Source: Herbiconiux sp. VKM Ac-1786 (GTDB lineage Bacteria; Actinomycetota; Actinomycetes; Actinomycetales; Microbacteriaceae). From it: DNA of 64,000 nt. A program made the position numbers and the translations under genes. The notes below the pieces were generated by a model. That model was not told where the DNA came from and did not search any database. It saw only the letters and a list, made by a program, of their open reading frames with translations. The number at the start of each line of letters is the position of its first letter. Position 1 is the first letter of the stretch. Positions 34,823 to 44,502 of the stretch are shown one piece after another. The stretch spans positions 2,199,568 to 2,263,567 of the forward strand of contig NZ_JADKSG010000001.1 of assembly GCF_015350805.1 (NCBI RefSeq). The letters are read 5' to 3'.

Positions 34823-36628
34823 TCAGACGAGCAGCTGATGCTTCGCGAGGTCGCGGTAGAGCGGGGTGGACACGACCAGCTCGGAGTGCGTGCCGACCCC
34901 GACCACCCGGCCGTGGTCGACGACGACGATCTGGTCGGAGTCGACGACCGTGGACAGCCGGTGCGCGATCACGATCAGCGTGCGGTTCTCGGCCACCGCG
35001 TCGATGGCCTCGCGGAGCATCTGCTCGTTCATGCCGTCGAGCGAGGAGGTCGACTCGTCCAGCAGCAGCACCGGGGGAGCCGCGAGCAGGGCGCGGGCGA
35101 TCGCGAGGCGCTGGCGCTCGCCGCCCGAGAGCATCACGCCGTCCTCGCCGACGGCCGCGTCGAGGCCCTCGGGGGAGCGGTCGAGCACCTCGCCGAGGTT
35201 CACCTCGTGCAGCACCCGGATGCACTGCTCGTCAGTGGCGTCGGGGGTGGCGAGCAGCAGGTTCTGGCGCAGGGTGCCGGCGAGCACCGGGGCGTCCTGC
35301 TCGACGTAGCCGATCTGGGAGCGCAGCTCGACGCGGTCGAGGCGGCGCACGTCGACGCCGCCGAAGCGCACGGCGCCACCGGTGGGGTCGTAGAAGCGCT
35401 CGATCAGGGCGAGCATGGTCGACTTGCCGGCGCCCGAGGGGCCGACGATCGCGGTGCGCCCGCCGCGCGGGGCGGCGAAGCTCACCCCGTGCAGCACGTC
35501 GTCGCCGCCGTAGCCGAAGTGCACGTCGTCGAACTCGATGGCCGGGGCGTCGGGGCTGGCCGAGCCGGGGGCGGCCTTGGCGGCGAGGGCCGCGTCGTCC
35601 TGGCCCTCGATCGGCAGGTCGATGACCTCCTGGATGCGGCCGAGCGCACCGAGCGCCTGGTTCACCGAGTTGATGGCGCCGAAGGCCTGGCCGAGCGGCA
35701 TGATCATCATGAACAGGAACAGGATGAACGACACCAGGCTCGCGATGGTGATCGCTCCCGAGGCCACGCGGAAGCCGCCGACGCCGAGCACGACGAGCAG
35801 CGACACCTGAAGAGCGATGCCGGCGATCGGCACCACGAGGGCCGAGATCTTCGCGACCTTGACGCCCATCTCCCAGGCACCCCGCGCATCCGCCTCGACG
35901 GCCGCGGTCTCGCGCTCGGTGGCGTTCGAGGCGCGCACCGTGCGGATGGCGCTGATCGAACGCTCGACCGCCGCGGCGAGGTCGCCGACCTTCTCCTGCT
36001 GACGGCGGCTCGCGACCCGCACCTTGCCCGAGATGGCCACCACGGTGACCACCGAGACCGCGATCACGAGCACCGTGAGGCCGAGCAGCACGGGGTCGAT
36101 GATCAGCATGGCGATCAGGGCGCCGAAGAAGATCAGCGATCCGCCGATCGCGTCGACGAGTCCCTGGGTTATCACCGCGTAGAGCAGCGTGGTGTCGGAG
36201 CCGACGCGGGAGACGAGGTCGCCCGTGCGCCGCGTGTCGAACTGGCTGATCGGCAGCCGGAGCATCCGGTGCACCAGCTGGCGGCGGGCCGAGAGCACGA
36301 CGCTCGTGCCGGTGCGCTGCAGCAGGTAGTGCTGAAAGCCGCTGATCAGGCCCGAGACGACCACGAGGGCGACCAGCGCCCAGACCAGCATGTCGAGGGC
36401 CCGGCCCTCCTGCACGACGGTGATCACCTGGCTGACGAGCAGCGGCTGGGCGAGGCTGGCGGCCGCCCCCACGATGCTCAGAGCGACGACGACGCCGAGC
36501 ACCTTCTTGTGCTCGAACAGGTAGGGCAGCAGCTGGCTGAACCGGGCGCGGGGCCCGTCGTCGGCGGCACCCCCGCGGGAGCGGCCGAAGCCGCGCCCAC
36601 GGGGGCTCGAGGAGGAGGTGCGGGTCAT
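34823..36628 (-). CDS. ABC exporter, fused permease and ATPase
   Basis: This 601-residue half-transporter has six membrane helices (about residues 40-330) and a C-terminal ATPase with GPSGAGKST, the Q-loop GYVEQDAPV, signature LSGGERQRLA, Walker B VLLLDEST and H-loop IAHRLSTV. It resembles multidrug or lipid exporters that work as homodimers. It starts 11 bases after the MHS transporter stop, so the two are co-transcribed. The substrate is unknown. Confidence 0.92.
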   Translation of the reverse strand: MTRTSSSSPRGRGFGRSRGGAADDGPRARFSQLLPYLFEHKKVLGVVVALSIVGAAASLAQPLLVSQVITVVQEGRALDMLVWALVALVVVSGLISGFQHYLLQRTGTSVVLSARRQLVHRMLRLPISQFDTRRTGDLVSRVGSDTTLLYAVITQGLVDAIGGSLIFFGALIAMLIIDPVLLGLTVLVIAVSVVTVVAISGKVRVASRRQQEKVGDLAAAVERSISAIRTVRASNATERETAAVEADARGAWEMGVKVAKISALVVPIAGIALQVSLLVVLGVGGFRVASGAITIASLVSFILFLFMMIMPLGQAFGAINSVNQALGALGRIQEVIDLPIEGQDDAALAAKAAPGSASPDAPAIEFDDVHFGYGGDDVLHGVSFAAPRGGRTAIVGPSGAGKSTMLALIERFYDPTGGAVRFGGVDVRRLDRVELRSQIGYVEQDAPVLAGTLRQNLLLATPDATDEQCIRVLHEVNLGEVLDRSPEGLDAAVGEDGVMLSGGERQRLAIARALLAAPPVLLLDESTSSLDGMNEQMLREAIDAVAENRTLIVIAHRLSTVVDSDQIVVVDHGRVVGVGTHSELVVSTPLYRDLAKHQLLV

Positions 36629-36639
36629 GCTCTACTTTC

Positions 36640-38037
36640 TCAGGTGAGGCGCGTGTCGAACTCCACGTCGCGGGTCTCGCGGCTGATGATCAGCGCGCTG
36701 AGGGTGATCAGCGCCATCAGGGTGAGGTAGTTTCCGACGAGCGCGGGCGAGCCGTCGGCCGCCTGCCAGAGCGCCACCGCGATGAAGGGGGCGACGGCCG
36801 CGCCGAGGATCGACGCGACGTTGTAGCTGATGGCCGAACCCGTGTACCGCACGTTCGCGGGGAAGAGCTCCGGCAGCTGCGAGCCCATCGGCCCGAAGGT
36901 GAGGCCCATCAGGGTGAAGCCGATCACGAGCAGCGCCATGACGCCGACGAAGCCGCCGGCGAACAGGGGCACGAAGAGCAGGCCGAAGGCGGCGATGCCG
37001 ATCGTGGTCCAGATCAGCGTCATGCGGCGGCCGAAGCGCTCGGCCAGGGGGCCGGAGACCAGGGTGAAGATGCCGAAGAACACGCAGCCGACGACGAGCA
37101 TGATCAGGAAGTCGTTGCGGCTGTAACCGAGGCCGGGCACGAAGTTCGCGGCGTCGAACGGCTTGCCGGCGGCGTCGGCCGCGGCCTGCGCGTTCTCGAC
37201 CGAGGAGGCCGTGGTGCCGAAGGTCAGCGTGAACGTGGTCATCAGGTAGAACAGCACGTAGGTGGCCAGCATGATGAACGTGCCGAGGATGAGCGGGCGC
37301 CAGCTGGTCTTGAACACACGGGCGAGCGGCAGCTTGGCCACCTCGCCCTTCTCGACCACGCGGGTGAAGGCCGGCGTCTCGACGAGCTTGAACCGCACGT
37401 ACAGGCCGATGATCACGAGCACGGCGCTGGCGAGGAACGGCACGCGCCAGCCCCAGGCGAGGAAGGCCTCGCTCGAGAGCGTGGTGCTCAGGATGAGGAA
37501 GACCACGTTGGCGATGATGAAGCCGATCGGCGCGCCCAGCTGCGGGAAGGTGCCGTAGATCGCACGGCGGCCCTTCGGCGCGTTCTCGGTGGCGAGCAGG
37601 GCGGCGCCCGACCACTCGCCGCCGAGGCCGAGGCCCTGGCAGAAGCGGAACAGCACCAGGAAGCCCGGGGCGAGGATCTCCCAGCCCGGGGTCTGGCCGG
37701 TCGGCAGGGCGCCGATCAGCACGGTCGCGATGCCCATGGTGAGAAGGGACGCGACGAGGGTGCGCTTCCGGCCGATGCGGTCGCCGAAGTGGCCGAAGAC
37801 GATCGAGCCGACCGGGCGGGCCACGAACGCGACGCCGAACACGGCGAACGACGACAGCAGGGAGATGGTGGGATCGGAGTTCGCGAAGAACAGCGTCGGG
37901 AACACCAGCACGGCGGCGGTGGCGTAGACGTAGAAGTCGTAGAACTCGATCGACGTGCCGATCAGGCTCGCCAGGATGACGCGGCCCCGGGTGTTCTGCG
38001 GAGTCGTGGGCGGCGCGTCGACGGTGGTGGATGACAT
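36640..38037 (-). CDS. MFS transporter, metabolite:H+ symporter (MHS) family
   Basis: This 465-residue permease has 12 predicted helices and MHS signatures: LIGTSIEFYDFYVYATAAVL in helix 1, GHFGDRIGRKRTL between helices 2 and 3, and FCQGLGLGGEWSGAALLATE. MHS members import organic acids or betaines with protons. The loop around residues 290-310 is long. It precedes the ABC exporter and is divergent from ribokinase; TAAAAT (38154-38159 on the minus strand) is a likely -10. Confidence 0.9.
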   Translation of the reverse strand: MSSTTVDAPPTTPQNTRGRVILASLIGTSIEFYDFYVYATAAVLVFPTLFFANSDPTISLLSSFAVFGVAFVARPVGSIVFGHFGDRIGRKRTLVASLLTMGIATVLIGALPTGQTPGWEILAPGFLVLFRFCQGLGLGGEWSGAALLATENAPKGRRAIYGTFPQLGAPIGFIIANVVFLILSTTLSSEAFLAWGWRVPFLASAVLVIIGLYVRFKLVETPAFTRVVEKGEVAKLPLARVFKTSWRPLILGTFIMLATYVLFYLMTTFTLTFGTTASSVENAQAAADAAGKPFDAANFVPGLGYSRNDFLIMLVVGCVFFGIFTLVSGPLAERFGRRMTLIWTTIGIAAFGLLFVPLFAGGFVGVMALLVIGFTLMGLTFGPMGSQLPELFPANVRYTGSAISYNVASILGAAVAPFIAVALWQAADGSPALVGNYLTLMALITLSALIISRETRDVEFDTRLT

Positions 38038-38153
38038 GGAGGTCTCTCAAAGAGCGGGTGGAGGGCATCCCGGCTGAGGGCGCCGATCGGGCGCTCGGTC
38101 GTGACCAGCTGGGGGAGGCGGAGGCAAGGGGCGAGGTTCGCTCGCGAAGAGCC

Positions 38154-38173
38154 ATTTTACGCCCCCGTAGGAT
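38154..38173. promoter_or_regulatory. Divergent -10 elements for the MHS transporter and ribokinase
   Basis: TAAAAT on the minus strand (38154-38159) and TAGGAT on the plus strand (38168-38173) are 8 bases apart, so the two promoters should compete. Confidence 0.45.
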
Positions 38174-38203
38174 GCTCAGGTACGTCTGACGAAGGAGGCC
38201 CGG

Positions 38204-39016
38204 ATGGGCGTGGTGGTCGTTCTCGGTTCGCTGAACATCGATTCGACGGTGACGGTCGAGCGGCACCCCCGGCCGGGTGAGACGCTGCTCGGCGGCGACC
38301 TGGTGAAGCACTTCGGCGGGAAGGGCGCGAACCAGGCCGTCGCCGCGGCCCGCGCGGGCGCCAAGGTCGGCTTCGTCGGGCGGGTCGGCGACGACGCCGA
38401 CGGCGACGCGTACCTCCGGCGGCTCGCGCAGTACCAGATCGACACCACCCACGTCGCGCGCACGGCGGGGGTGTCCACGGGGCACGCCGCGATCGCGGTC
38501 GCCGCCGACGGCGAGAACACGATCATCGTGTCGCCCGGCGCCAACGCCCGCGTGACCGTGGGCGACCTCGCCCCGCTTCGCTCGCTCGCGCCCGGCGACG
38601 TGCTGCTCGCCTCGCTCGAGGTCTCGCTCGAGGTGGTCGCCGAGGCGACCCGCCTCGCCACGGCTCAGGGCGCCCGCGTCGTGCTGAACCTGGCGCCCTA
38701 CGCCACGCTGCCGGCCGACGTGCTCGACCTCGCCGACCCGGTGGTCGTCAACGAGCACGAGCACGAGCAGCTCGGCGCCGACGGGCTCGCGCCGCGGTCG
38801 GTGCTCGTCACCCTCGGCTCCCGCGGCTCCCGCTGGGGCGAGGCCGAGGTGCCGGCCGGTGCCGTCACGACGGTCGTCGACACCACCGGGGCCGGGGACT
38901 GCTACTGCGGCACGCTGGCGGCAGCGCTCGCCGCGGGCTTCACCGACGCCGACGCGATGCAGGCGGCGTCGACGGCGGCCGCGGCGTCGGTGGGCTGGGT
39001 GGGCGCCCAGCCCTGA
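38204..39016 (+). CDS. rbsK: Ribokinase / PfkB-family carbohydrate kinase
   Basis: This 270-residue kinase has the PfkB signatures GGKGANQAVAAARAG near the N-terminus and DTTGAGDCYCGTLAAAL near the C-terminus, with the catalytic Asp in GAGD. LGSLNIDSTVTVERHPRPGETL is typical of ribokinases, but the protein is about 40 residues shorter than usual. Ribose is likely but other pentoses are possible. GAAGGAGG precedes the ATG. Confidence 0.87.
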   Translation: MGVVVVLGSLNIDSTVTVERHPRPGETLLGGDLVKHFGGKGANQAVAAARAGAKVGFVGRVGDDADGDAYLRRLAQYQIDTTHVARTAGVSTGHAAIAVAADGENTIIVSPGANARVTVGDLAPLRSLAPGDVLLASLEVSLEVVAEATRLATAQGARVVLNLAPYATLPADVLDLADPVVVNEHEHEQLGADGLAPRSVLVTLGSRGSRWGEAEVPAGAVTTVVDTTGAGDCYCGTLAAALAAGFTDADAMQAASTAAAASVGWVGAQP

Positions 39017-39017
39017 G

Positions 39018-39061
39018 GCCGGCCGCCCGCTAGCCCGTCGAACGCCGGCCGCCCGCTAGCC
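39018..39061. repeat. 18-bp direct repeat in the rbsK-ribH gap
   Basis: GCCGGCCGCCCGCTAGCC occurs at 39018-39035 and 39044-39061. The second copy includes the ribH stop codon. Confidence 0.8.
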
Positions 39062-39532
39062 GCGCAGCGCGCGCAGCGTCAGCGCCGTCGCGATGGCGGC
39101 CTCGGCCGCCTCGGCGCCCTTGTCCTCCTTCGACCCGGGCAGTCCGGCGCGGTCGAGCCCCTGCTGCTCGGTGTCGAGCGTCAGCACGCCGAAGCCCACG
39201 GGCTTCCCGGTCAGGATGCTCACCTGCGTCAGCCCCGAGGTGGCCGCGTCCGAGACGTACTCGAAGTGCGGGGTGCCGCCGCGGATGATCACGCCGAGCG
39301 CCACCACCGCGTCGGCCCCGGCCTCCAGCGCCGCCTTCGACACCACCGGCAGCTCGAAGCTGCCGGCCACCCGCAGCTCCGAGATCTCCACGTTCGCCTT
39401 CTCGAGCGTCGAGCGGGCGCCGGCGAGCAGCCCGTCGGTGATGACGGTGTGCCAGGTGCCGGCGACGATCGTGATCTTGAGCCCCGTCCCGTCGAGGTCG
39501 CTCATTTTCTGGGGTGCTCCGGCTCCGCTCAT
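39056..39532 (-). CDS. ribH: 6,7-dimethyl-8-ribityllumazine synthase
   Basis: This 158-residue enzyme condenses the ribitylamino-pyrimidine with dihydroxybutanone phosphate. It has [33 protein letters not shown] (with the catalytic His) and [26 protein letters not shown] lies about 8 bases upstream of the ATG at 39532; an internal ATG at 39505 is possible. It is the last gene of the rib operon. Confidence 0.95.
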   Translation of the reverse strand: MSGAGAPQKMSDLDGTGLKITIVAGTWHTVITDGLLAGARSTLEKANVEISELRVAGSFELPVVSKAALEAGADAVVALGVIIRGGTPHFEYVSDAATSGLTQVSILTGKPVGFGVLTLDTEQQGLDRAGLPGSKEDKGAEAAEAAIATALTLRALRG

Positions 39533-39605
39533 GGCGTGCGTCCTTTCAGGGGTGGGTCGGTCGGTGGGTCGTCGGTCGGTGCGGGTCGGTGCGTGTCGGT
39601 GCGGG

Positions 39606-40907
39606 TCAGTGCGCGCCGGGCAGCACGTGCCCCATGCGGTCGCGCTTGGTGTCGAGGTAGTGCTGGTTGAAGTCCCCGGCGCCGACGATCAGCGGCTCGC
39701 GGTCGGCGACCTCGATGCCGTGCGCCTCGAGCTGGGCGACCTTGTCGGGGTTGTTGGTGAGCAGGCGGATGCGCGGCGCCCCCAGATCGTTCAGGATCGC
39801 GACCGCGGCGCCGTAGTCCCGCGCATCCGCGGGCAGACCGAGCGCCACGTTGGCGTCGAGCGTGTCGAGCCCGTCCTCCTGCAGGCGATAGGCGCGCAGC
39901 TTGTTGATCAGGCCGATGCCCCGGCCCTCGTGGCCGCGGAGGTAGATCACGACGCCGCCGTCGGCCGCGATTCGGTCGAGCGCCGCGTCGAGCTGGGGCC
40001 CGCACTCGCACTTCAGCGAGCCGAACGCCTCGCCCGTCAGGCACTCGGAGTGCACCCGCACGATCGGGCCGCGCGGGTCGGCCGCCAGGTCGCCCGAGAG
40101 GATCGCGACGTGGTCGGCGCCGGTCACCAGATCGCGGTACGCCCGCATCCGGAGTGCGCCGTGGGTGGTGGGCACGGTGGTCTCGACCTCGAACTGCACC
40201 CGCGGGGCCTCGTCGGCGGGAGCGGCGGCCAGGTCGACGGCGGCGGCCTCCGCGACCGTGAGGGGCGGAGCATCCGGAACCGCGTCGCCCGTGTCGAGCC
40301 CGTTCAGGTGCTCGACCATCAGGGCGATGGTCGTGATGGGGAGGTTCTCGGTGCGGGCGAGCTCGCGCAGCTCGTCGAGCTTCATCGCCGAGCCGTCGTG
40401 CGACATCAGCTCGCCGATGACGCCCACGGGCGGCAGCCCGGCCAGCAGCATCAGGTCGACGGCCGCCTCGGTGTGCCCGGGGCGCTGACGCACACCGCCC
40501 GGCACCGCGCGGAGGGGCACCACGTGCCCGGGTCGGATGAAGCTCGCGGGCGTCGACGCGGCGTCGGCCAGCAGGTTGAGCGTGCGGGAGCGGTCGTGCG
40601 CGTCGATGCCGGTGGTGATGCCCGAGGCCGCGTCGACGGTGATCGTGTAGGCGGTGCGCCGGGTGTCCTCGTTGTTGACGACCATGAGGGGCAGCGCGAG
40701 CTCGTCGGCGCGGCTGTCGGGCATGGGGGCGCAGAGGTAACCGGAGGTGTTGCGCACCATCCAGGCGATCCACTCGGGTGTGGCCAGGGCCGCCGACAGG
40801 ATGGCGTCGCCCTCGTTCTCGCGGTCGGCGGCGTCGGAGACGAGCACCGGCTTCCCGGCACGGAGGGCGTCGAGCACCTCGCTCATCGGGGAGAAGACGG
40901 CGGTCAT
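39606..40907 (-). CDS. ribBA: Bifunctional 3,4-dihydroxy-2-butanone-4-phosphate synthase / GTP cyclohydrolase II
   Basis: This 433-residue protein feeds both branches of riboflavin synthesis. The N-terminal domain has [12 protein letters not shown] and [14 protein letters not shown]. The C-terminal cyclohydrolase II domain has [18 protein letters not shown] with the three zinc cysteines, and [12 protein letters not shown]. The ATG at 40907 overlaps the ribE stop (ATGA), fixing the start. Length is typical. Confidence 0.95.
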   Translation of the reverse strand: MTAVFSPMSEVLDALRAGKPVLVSDAADRENEGDAILSAALATPEWIAWMVRNTSGYLCAPMPDSRADELALPLMVVNNEDTRRTAYTITVDAASGITTGIDAHDRSRTLNLLADAASTPASFIRPGHVVPLRAVPGGVRQRPGHTEAAVDLMLLAGLPPVGVIGELMSHDGSAMKLDELRELARTENLPITTIALMVEHLNGLDTGDAVPDAPPLTVAEAAAVDLAAAPADEAPRVQFEVETTVPTTHGALRMRAYRDLVTGADHVAILSGDLAADPRGPIVRVHSECLTGEAFGSLKCECGPQLDAALDRIAADGGVVIYLRGHEGRGIGLINKLRAYRLQEDGLDTLDANVALGLPADARDYGAAVAILNDLGAPRIRLLTNNPDKVAQLEAHGIEVADREPLIVGAGDFNQHYLDTKRDRMGHVLPGAH

Positions 40908-41560
40908 GACGGGCTCCCGTCGGTGCCGGCCGACGACCCGGGTGCCGTCGGTGAGCCGAGGGCGACGAGTCGCTGCACGTGCCGGGCGAGCACGTCGGTC
41001 TCGAGATTGACCCGGTCGCCCGGGGCCAGCGTGCCGAGCGTGGTGGCGGCGAGCGTCTCGGGGATCAGCGAGACCTCGAACCAGAACGGCGCCCCCGCCT
41101 CGGCCGGCGAGACGTCCGACACCGTCAGCGACACCCCCGAGACCGAGATCGACCCCTTGTCGACCACGAGCGCCGCGAGCTCGTCGGGCAGCGAGAACCG
41201 CAGCACGCTCCACGCCTCGCCCGGGGTCACGCTCAGCACCTCGGCGGTGCCGTCGACGTGGCCCTGCACGATGTGGCCGCCGAGCCGGTCGCCCACCCGG
41301 GCGGCGCGCTCGAGGTTGACCCGGCCGCCGGGCGCCAGCTCGCCGAGCGTCGACATGCGCAGCGTCTGCGCCATCACGTCGGCGCGGAAGGTGTCGGGCG
41401 TCCGGTCGATCACGGTCAGGCAGACGCCCGACACCGCGATGGAGTCGCCGTGCCGTGCGTCGCTCACGGCGAGCGGGGCGCGCACCGTGATCACGGCGGC
41501 GTCGGCGGTGTGGTCGAGGGCGACGATCTCGCCCAGCTCCTCGATGATTCCGGTGAACAT
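40904..41560 (-). CDS. ribE: Riboflavin synthase, alpha chain
   Basis: This 218-residue enzyme dismutates two lumazine molecules into riboflavin. Two homologous barrels are visible: MFTGIIEELGEI with SIAVSGVCLTV and GGHIVQGHVDG in the first, and SISVSGVSLTV in the second. The C-terminal 20 residues are Ser/Gly-rich. It lies 4 bases after ribD and overlaps ribBA. Confidence 0.95.
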   Translation of the reverse strand: MFTGIIEELGEIVALDHTADAAVITVRAPLAVSDARHGDSIAVSGVCLTVIDRTPDTFRADVMAQTLRMSTLGELAPGGRVNLERAARVGDRLGGHIVQGHVDGTAEVLSVTPGEAWSVLRFSLPDELAALVVDKGSISVSGVSLTVSDVSPAEAGAPFWFEVSLIPETLAATTLGTLAPGDRVNLETDVLARHVQRLVALGSPTAPGSSAGTDGSPS

Positions 41561-41564
41561 CGCT

Positions 41565-42671
41565 CTACTCCTTCGTGGCGGCCGGTGCGGTCGCCGAGGT
41601 GTCGGTGGGGGCGCTGGGCCCGGGGGTGGCGGTCGCCGGTCGGGCGACGATCCGCAGGTCGTCGCCGAGGCGCTCCACCCCGGTGATCGTGAGGCGGCGC
41701 TGGGCGTCGATGCTGCCGATCCCCAGCTCGCCGAGCGCGGTGAACGGCCCGCCGATCAGCGTCGGGGCGAGGTAGACCACGAGCTCGTCGGCGAGCCCGG
41801 CGGCCACGAAGGCGCTGGCGATCGCCGGACCGCCCTCGACGAACACCGAGCGCACCTCGTCGTCGTAGAGCGCGGCGAGCACGGCGTCGAGGTCACGGCC
41901 GTCGAAGCGGCGAAGGGCGAGCGGATGCGCGTGCAGCCGCGCCCCGTCGGGAACCGCGCGCCGCCCGAGCACCACGGGTGCCGGCTGATGCGGCAGCAGC
42001 CCGCCCTCGCCCCGCGCGGTCAGCTCCGGATCGTCGGCGAGCACCGTCCCGATGCCCACCACGATCGCGTCGGCCTCGGAGCGGCGGCGGTGCACGTCGG
42101 CCCGGGCCTCGGGCCCGGTGATCCAGCGGCTGGAGCCGTCGGCGGCGGCCGCGCGGCCATCCAGGCTCGAGGCCCATTTGACGGTGACGAAGGGGCGGTG
42201 GTGGCGCACGGCCGTGAGCCAGGGACGGATCGCCTCCTCGACGGCGGCCGCCTCGACGCCGGCGACGACCGCGAGGCCCGCACCGCGCATCCGCTCGCCC
42301 CCGCCGGACGAGGCCCGGCCCGGGTCGTCGACGCCGTAGACCACGCGCGCGACGCCGGCCTCGATCAGGGCGAGGCTGCAGGGGCCCGTGCGGCCGTGGT
42401 GGTCGCAGGGCTCGAGGGTGACGACGGCCGTGGCGCCGCGCGCGGCCTCCGGACCGTGCTCCCGGGCGGCGGAGGCCAGTGCGGCGACCTCGGCGTGCGG
42501 CGTGCCCGCGCCGCGGTGCCAGCCCTCGCCGAGCACCTCGCCCGTGGGGGAGAGCAGCACGCAGCCCACCTGCGGGTTCACGCCGTGGCGGGGGCCGCGG
42601 AGCGACAGCTCGAGGGCGCGGCGCAGCGCGGAGACCTCGGCGTCGGCCGTGGTGTCGCTCGCGTTCTTCAT
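41565..42671 (-). CDS. ribD: Bifunctional riboflavin deaminase-reductase
   Basis: This 368-residue enzyme deaminates and then reduces the early pyrimidine intermediate. The deaminase domain has HAEVAAL and EPCDHHGRTGPC with the zinc ligands. The reductase domain starts near RPFVTVKWASSLDG and includes VFVEGGPAIASAF. The Ala/Thr/Pro-rich C-terminal 20 residues are not conserved. It heads the operon and is preceded by an FMN riboswitch. Confidence 0.94.
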   Translation of the reverse strand: MKNASDTTADAEVSALRRALELSLRGPRHGVNPQVGCVLLSPTGEVLGEGWHRGAGTPHAEVAALASAAREHGPEAARGATAVVTLEPCDHHGRTGPCSLALIEAGVARVVYGVDDPGRASSGGGERMRGAGLAVVAGVEAAAVEEAIRPWLTAVRHHRPFVTVKWASSLDGRAAAADGSSRWITGPEARADVHRRRSEADAIVVGIGTVLADDPELTARGEGGLLPHQPAPVVLGRRAVPDGARLHAHPLALRRFDGRDLDAVLAALYDDEVRSVFVEGGPAIASAFVAAGLADELVVYLAPTLIGGPFTALGELGIGSIDAQRRLTITGVERLGDDLRIVARPATATPGPSAPTDTSATAPAATKE

Positions 42672-42705
42672 CCGGTCCTCGTCTTCCGACGGTCTCCGGG
42701 GATGG

Positions 42706-42731
42706 CTGCGCGAGCGCCGGCGGTCGCGCAG
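42706..42731 (-). promoter_or_regulatory. Expression-platform hairpin between the FMN aptamer and ribD
   Basis: CTGCGCGA (42706-42713) pairs with TCGCGCAG (42724-42731). It lies between the aptamer and the ribD start and has no T-tract, so it could act on translation or by attenuation. Confidence 0.45.
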
Positions 42732-42744
42732 CGCACGACCACCC

Positions 42745-42894
42745 GTGCGCCTCTCATCCGGACTAGACGGGGTCGTTCGACCACGCCATCACCGTCGGTT
42801 CCGGAATTCCACCGGATCAACCTCGGATCGCTGCGAGCAGCGTCCCTCAGTTCGCGGACTGTCACCGCCGGTTCAGAATCTCACTGACCCCGGA
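42745..42894 (-). promoter_or_regulatory. FMN riboswitch (RFN element)
   Basis: On the minus strand the conserved blocks appear in order: GAACCGGCGGTGACAGTCCG, TTGATCCGGTGGAATTCCGG, AACCGACGGTGATGG and TAGTCCGGATGAGAGG. These are the core of the RFN aptamer. A GTGC/GCAC helix can close it. It should shut off the rib operon when FMN is high. Confidence 0.95.
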
Positions 42895-42983
42895 GCACGT
42901 TACGTATCCAGTTATACCCTCTTCGCCGGGGTGTCCGCCGAATCGGCGTCACGGGGCGACCTCGGGCGCATGCCTGCTCGCGG

Positions 42984-43739
42984 TCAGCGGTCGGCGCCGG
43001 CGCGGATGGGCAGCGGCGCCGGGGCGCGGCCCACGGCGCTCGCGAGGCCCCAGAGGGTGACCTTCGTCAGCGCCTCCACGACGATGCCGGTCGACATCTT
43101 CGACACGCCCTCGGCGCGCTCGATGAAGGTGATCGGGAACTCGCCGACGCGGGCGCCGGAGCGCTCGAACTGCCAGGCCATCTCGATCTGGAAGCAGTAG
43201 CCCTGCGAGTCGACGCGGCTGAAGTCGACGGCGCGCAGGGCCTCGGCGCGGAAGCCGCGGTAGCCGCTGGTCAGGTCGTGCAGCTTCGAGCGCAGCATCA
43301 CGCGGGAGTAGAAGGTGCCGGCGCGGGAGATCAGCTTGCGGTGCAGGGGCCAGTTCACGATGGTGCCGCCCGGGATCCACCGGGTGCCGATGCCCATGTC
43401 GTCGCCGCCGTCGAGCAGGCCGATCAGGCGCGGGAGCTCCTCGGGCTGGTGCGAGCCGTCGGCGTCCATCTCGACGACGTAGTCGTAGTCGCGCTCGAGG
43501 GCCCAGGCGAAGCCGGCCCCGTAGGCGGCGCCGAGGCCGTTCTTCTCGGTGCGGTGCAGCACGTGCACCCGCTCGTCGGCCGCGGCGAGCTCGTCGGCGA
43601 GGCGGCCGGTGCCGTCGGGGGAGTTGTCGTCGACGACGAGCACGTGGGTGCCGGCCGTCGTCGAATGGATGCGGTCGATCACGGTGGCGATCGAGGCGAT
43701 CTCGTTGTAGGTCGGTATCACGACGATCGTCTTCGCCAC
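42984..43739 (-). CDS. Polyprenol monophosphomannose synthase (GT2, Ppm1/DPM1-like)
   Basis: This 251-residue enzyme transfers mannose from GDP-mannose to polyprenol phosphate. Motifs are VVIPTYNEIASI, VVDDNSPDGTG, the metal-binding DAD in VVEMDADGSHQPE, SGYRGFRAEAL and FIERAEGVSKM. No C-terminal membrane segment is present, as in the bacterial soluble type. A GTG start has GAAGGAAC upstream. It is divergent from GtrA. Together with the mannose guanylyltransferase and the GT4 protein in this window it fits mannosylated envelope glycans. Confidence 0.9.
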   Translation of the reverse strand: MAKTIVVIPTYNEIASIATVIDRIHSTTAGTHVLVVDDNSPDGTGRLADELAAADERVHVLHRTEKNGLGAAYGAGFAWALERDYDYVVEMDADGSHQPEELPRLIGLLDGGDDMGIGTRWIPGGTIVNWPLHRKLISRAGTFYSRVMLRSKLHDLTSGYRGFRAEALRAVDFSRVDSQGYCFQIEMAWQFERSGARVGEFPITFIERAEGVSKMSTGIVVEALTKVTLWGLASAVGRAPAPLPIRAGADR

Positions 43740-43904
43740 TGTTCCTTCAATCCGTCAGGCGTCCCCTTCACGGGAGCGTTCAGAACCCTATCGTCGCTTT
43801 CCGTTCATTTTCCCCAGCTACGCTCAGCATTGGCCTCGAAGATACAGAAAGTTCTCTTTCGCGTACTTCTTCGCGCCACGGACGTCAGGAATGGTAGATC
43901 ACCC

Positions 43905-44426
43905 ATGAGCAGTGCCCCCGCGTCGCCGTCGCGACTCCGCGTCCTCTTCTTCGAGGTCGTCCGGTTCGGGATGGTCGGGGGCCTCGGCTTCGTCGTCGAC
44001 CTGGCCGTGTTCAACCTCCTCGTCGTCACCGTGCTGGCGCCGGCGCAACTGCACGAGGGGCCGCTGATCGCCAAGCTCATCTCCGCCTCGCTGGCCATCG
44101 TGGTGAACTGGCTCGGCAACCGGTACTGGACCTTCCGGCACCGCCGCCGCTCCGACATGCTGCGCGAGAGCATCGAGTTCTTCGTGGTCAGCGTGCTCGG
44201 CACCGGCATCGGCCTCGCCTGCCTGTGGTTCTCGCACTACGTGCTCGGCTTCACCTCGCTGCTCGCCGACAACATCTCGGGCAACGTCATCGGGCTCGCG
44301 CTCGGCTCGCTGTTCCGCTTCGTGCTCTACCGCGTCTGGGTCTTCGGCGAGCACCGCCCGCGGGCGCCCCGCGTGACGCTGCCCCGCGTCGAGACCGCCG
44401 AGCAGGTCGGCACCACCGCCTCCTGA
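43905..44426 (+). CDS. GtrA-family membrane protein
   Basis: This 173-residue protein has four hydrophobic helices and the GtrA pattern: FFEVVRFGMVGGLGFVVDLAVF, then IVVNWLGNRYWTFRHRRR and IGLALGSLFRFVLYRVWVF. GtrA proteins are thought to help flip polyprenyl-linked sugars. Its position divergent to the polyprenol-mannose synthase fits that role. The ATG at 43905 is chosen from homology start. Confidence 0.88.
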   Translation: MSSAPASPSRLRVLFFEVVRFGMVGGLGFVVDLAVFNLLVVTVLAPAQLHEGPLIAKLISASLAIVVNWLGNRYWTFRHRRRSDMLRESIEFFVVSVLGTGIGLACLWFSHYVLGFTSLLADNISGNVIGLALGSLFRFVLYRVWVFGEHRPRAPRVTLPRVETAEQVGTTAS

Positions 44427-44481
44427 CGGCTGCCCGGCTGGTGCCTCTGCGCCGGTCACCTCCGCCAGCCCGGCCGTTCGA

Positions 44482-44501
44482 GCGGGCATCCGGATGCCCG
44501 C
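44482..44501. promoter_or_regulatory. Perfect 20-bp palindrome next to the FUSC-like gene promoter
   Basis: The palindrome GCGGGCATCC-GGATGCCCGC ends one base before the -10 TAGGCT (44503). It contains two head-to-head GCATCCG/CGGATGC heptamers. It may be an operator or the GtrA terminator. Confidence 0.5.
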
Positions 44502-44502
44502 C

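Noticed and set aside
39093..42887. A 1264-codon open frame on the plus strand opposite the riboflavin operon, and similar long frames opposite topA (14757-16811), acs (8321-10348) and ponA (5253-7304)
   Set aside because: They mirror well-identified genes, have Arg/Ala/Gly-biased composition without domains, and are expected in 70 percent G+C DNA.
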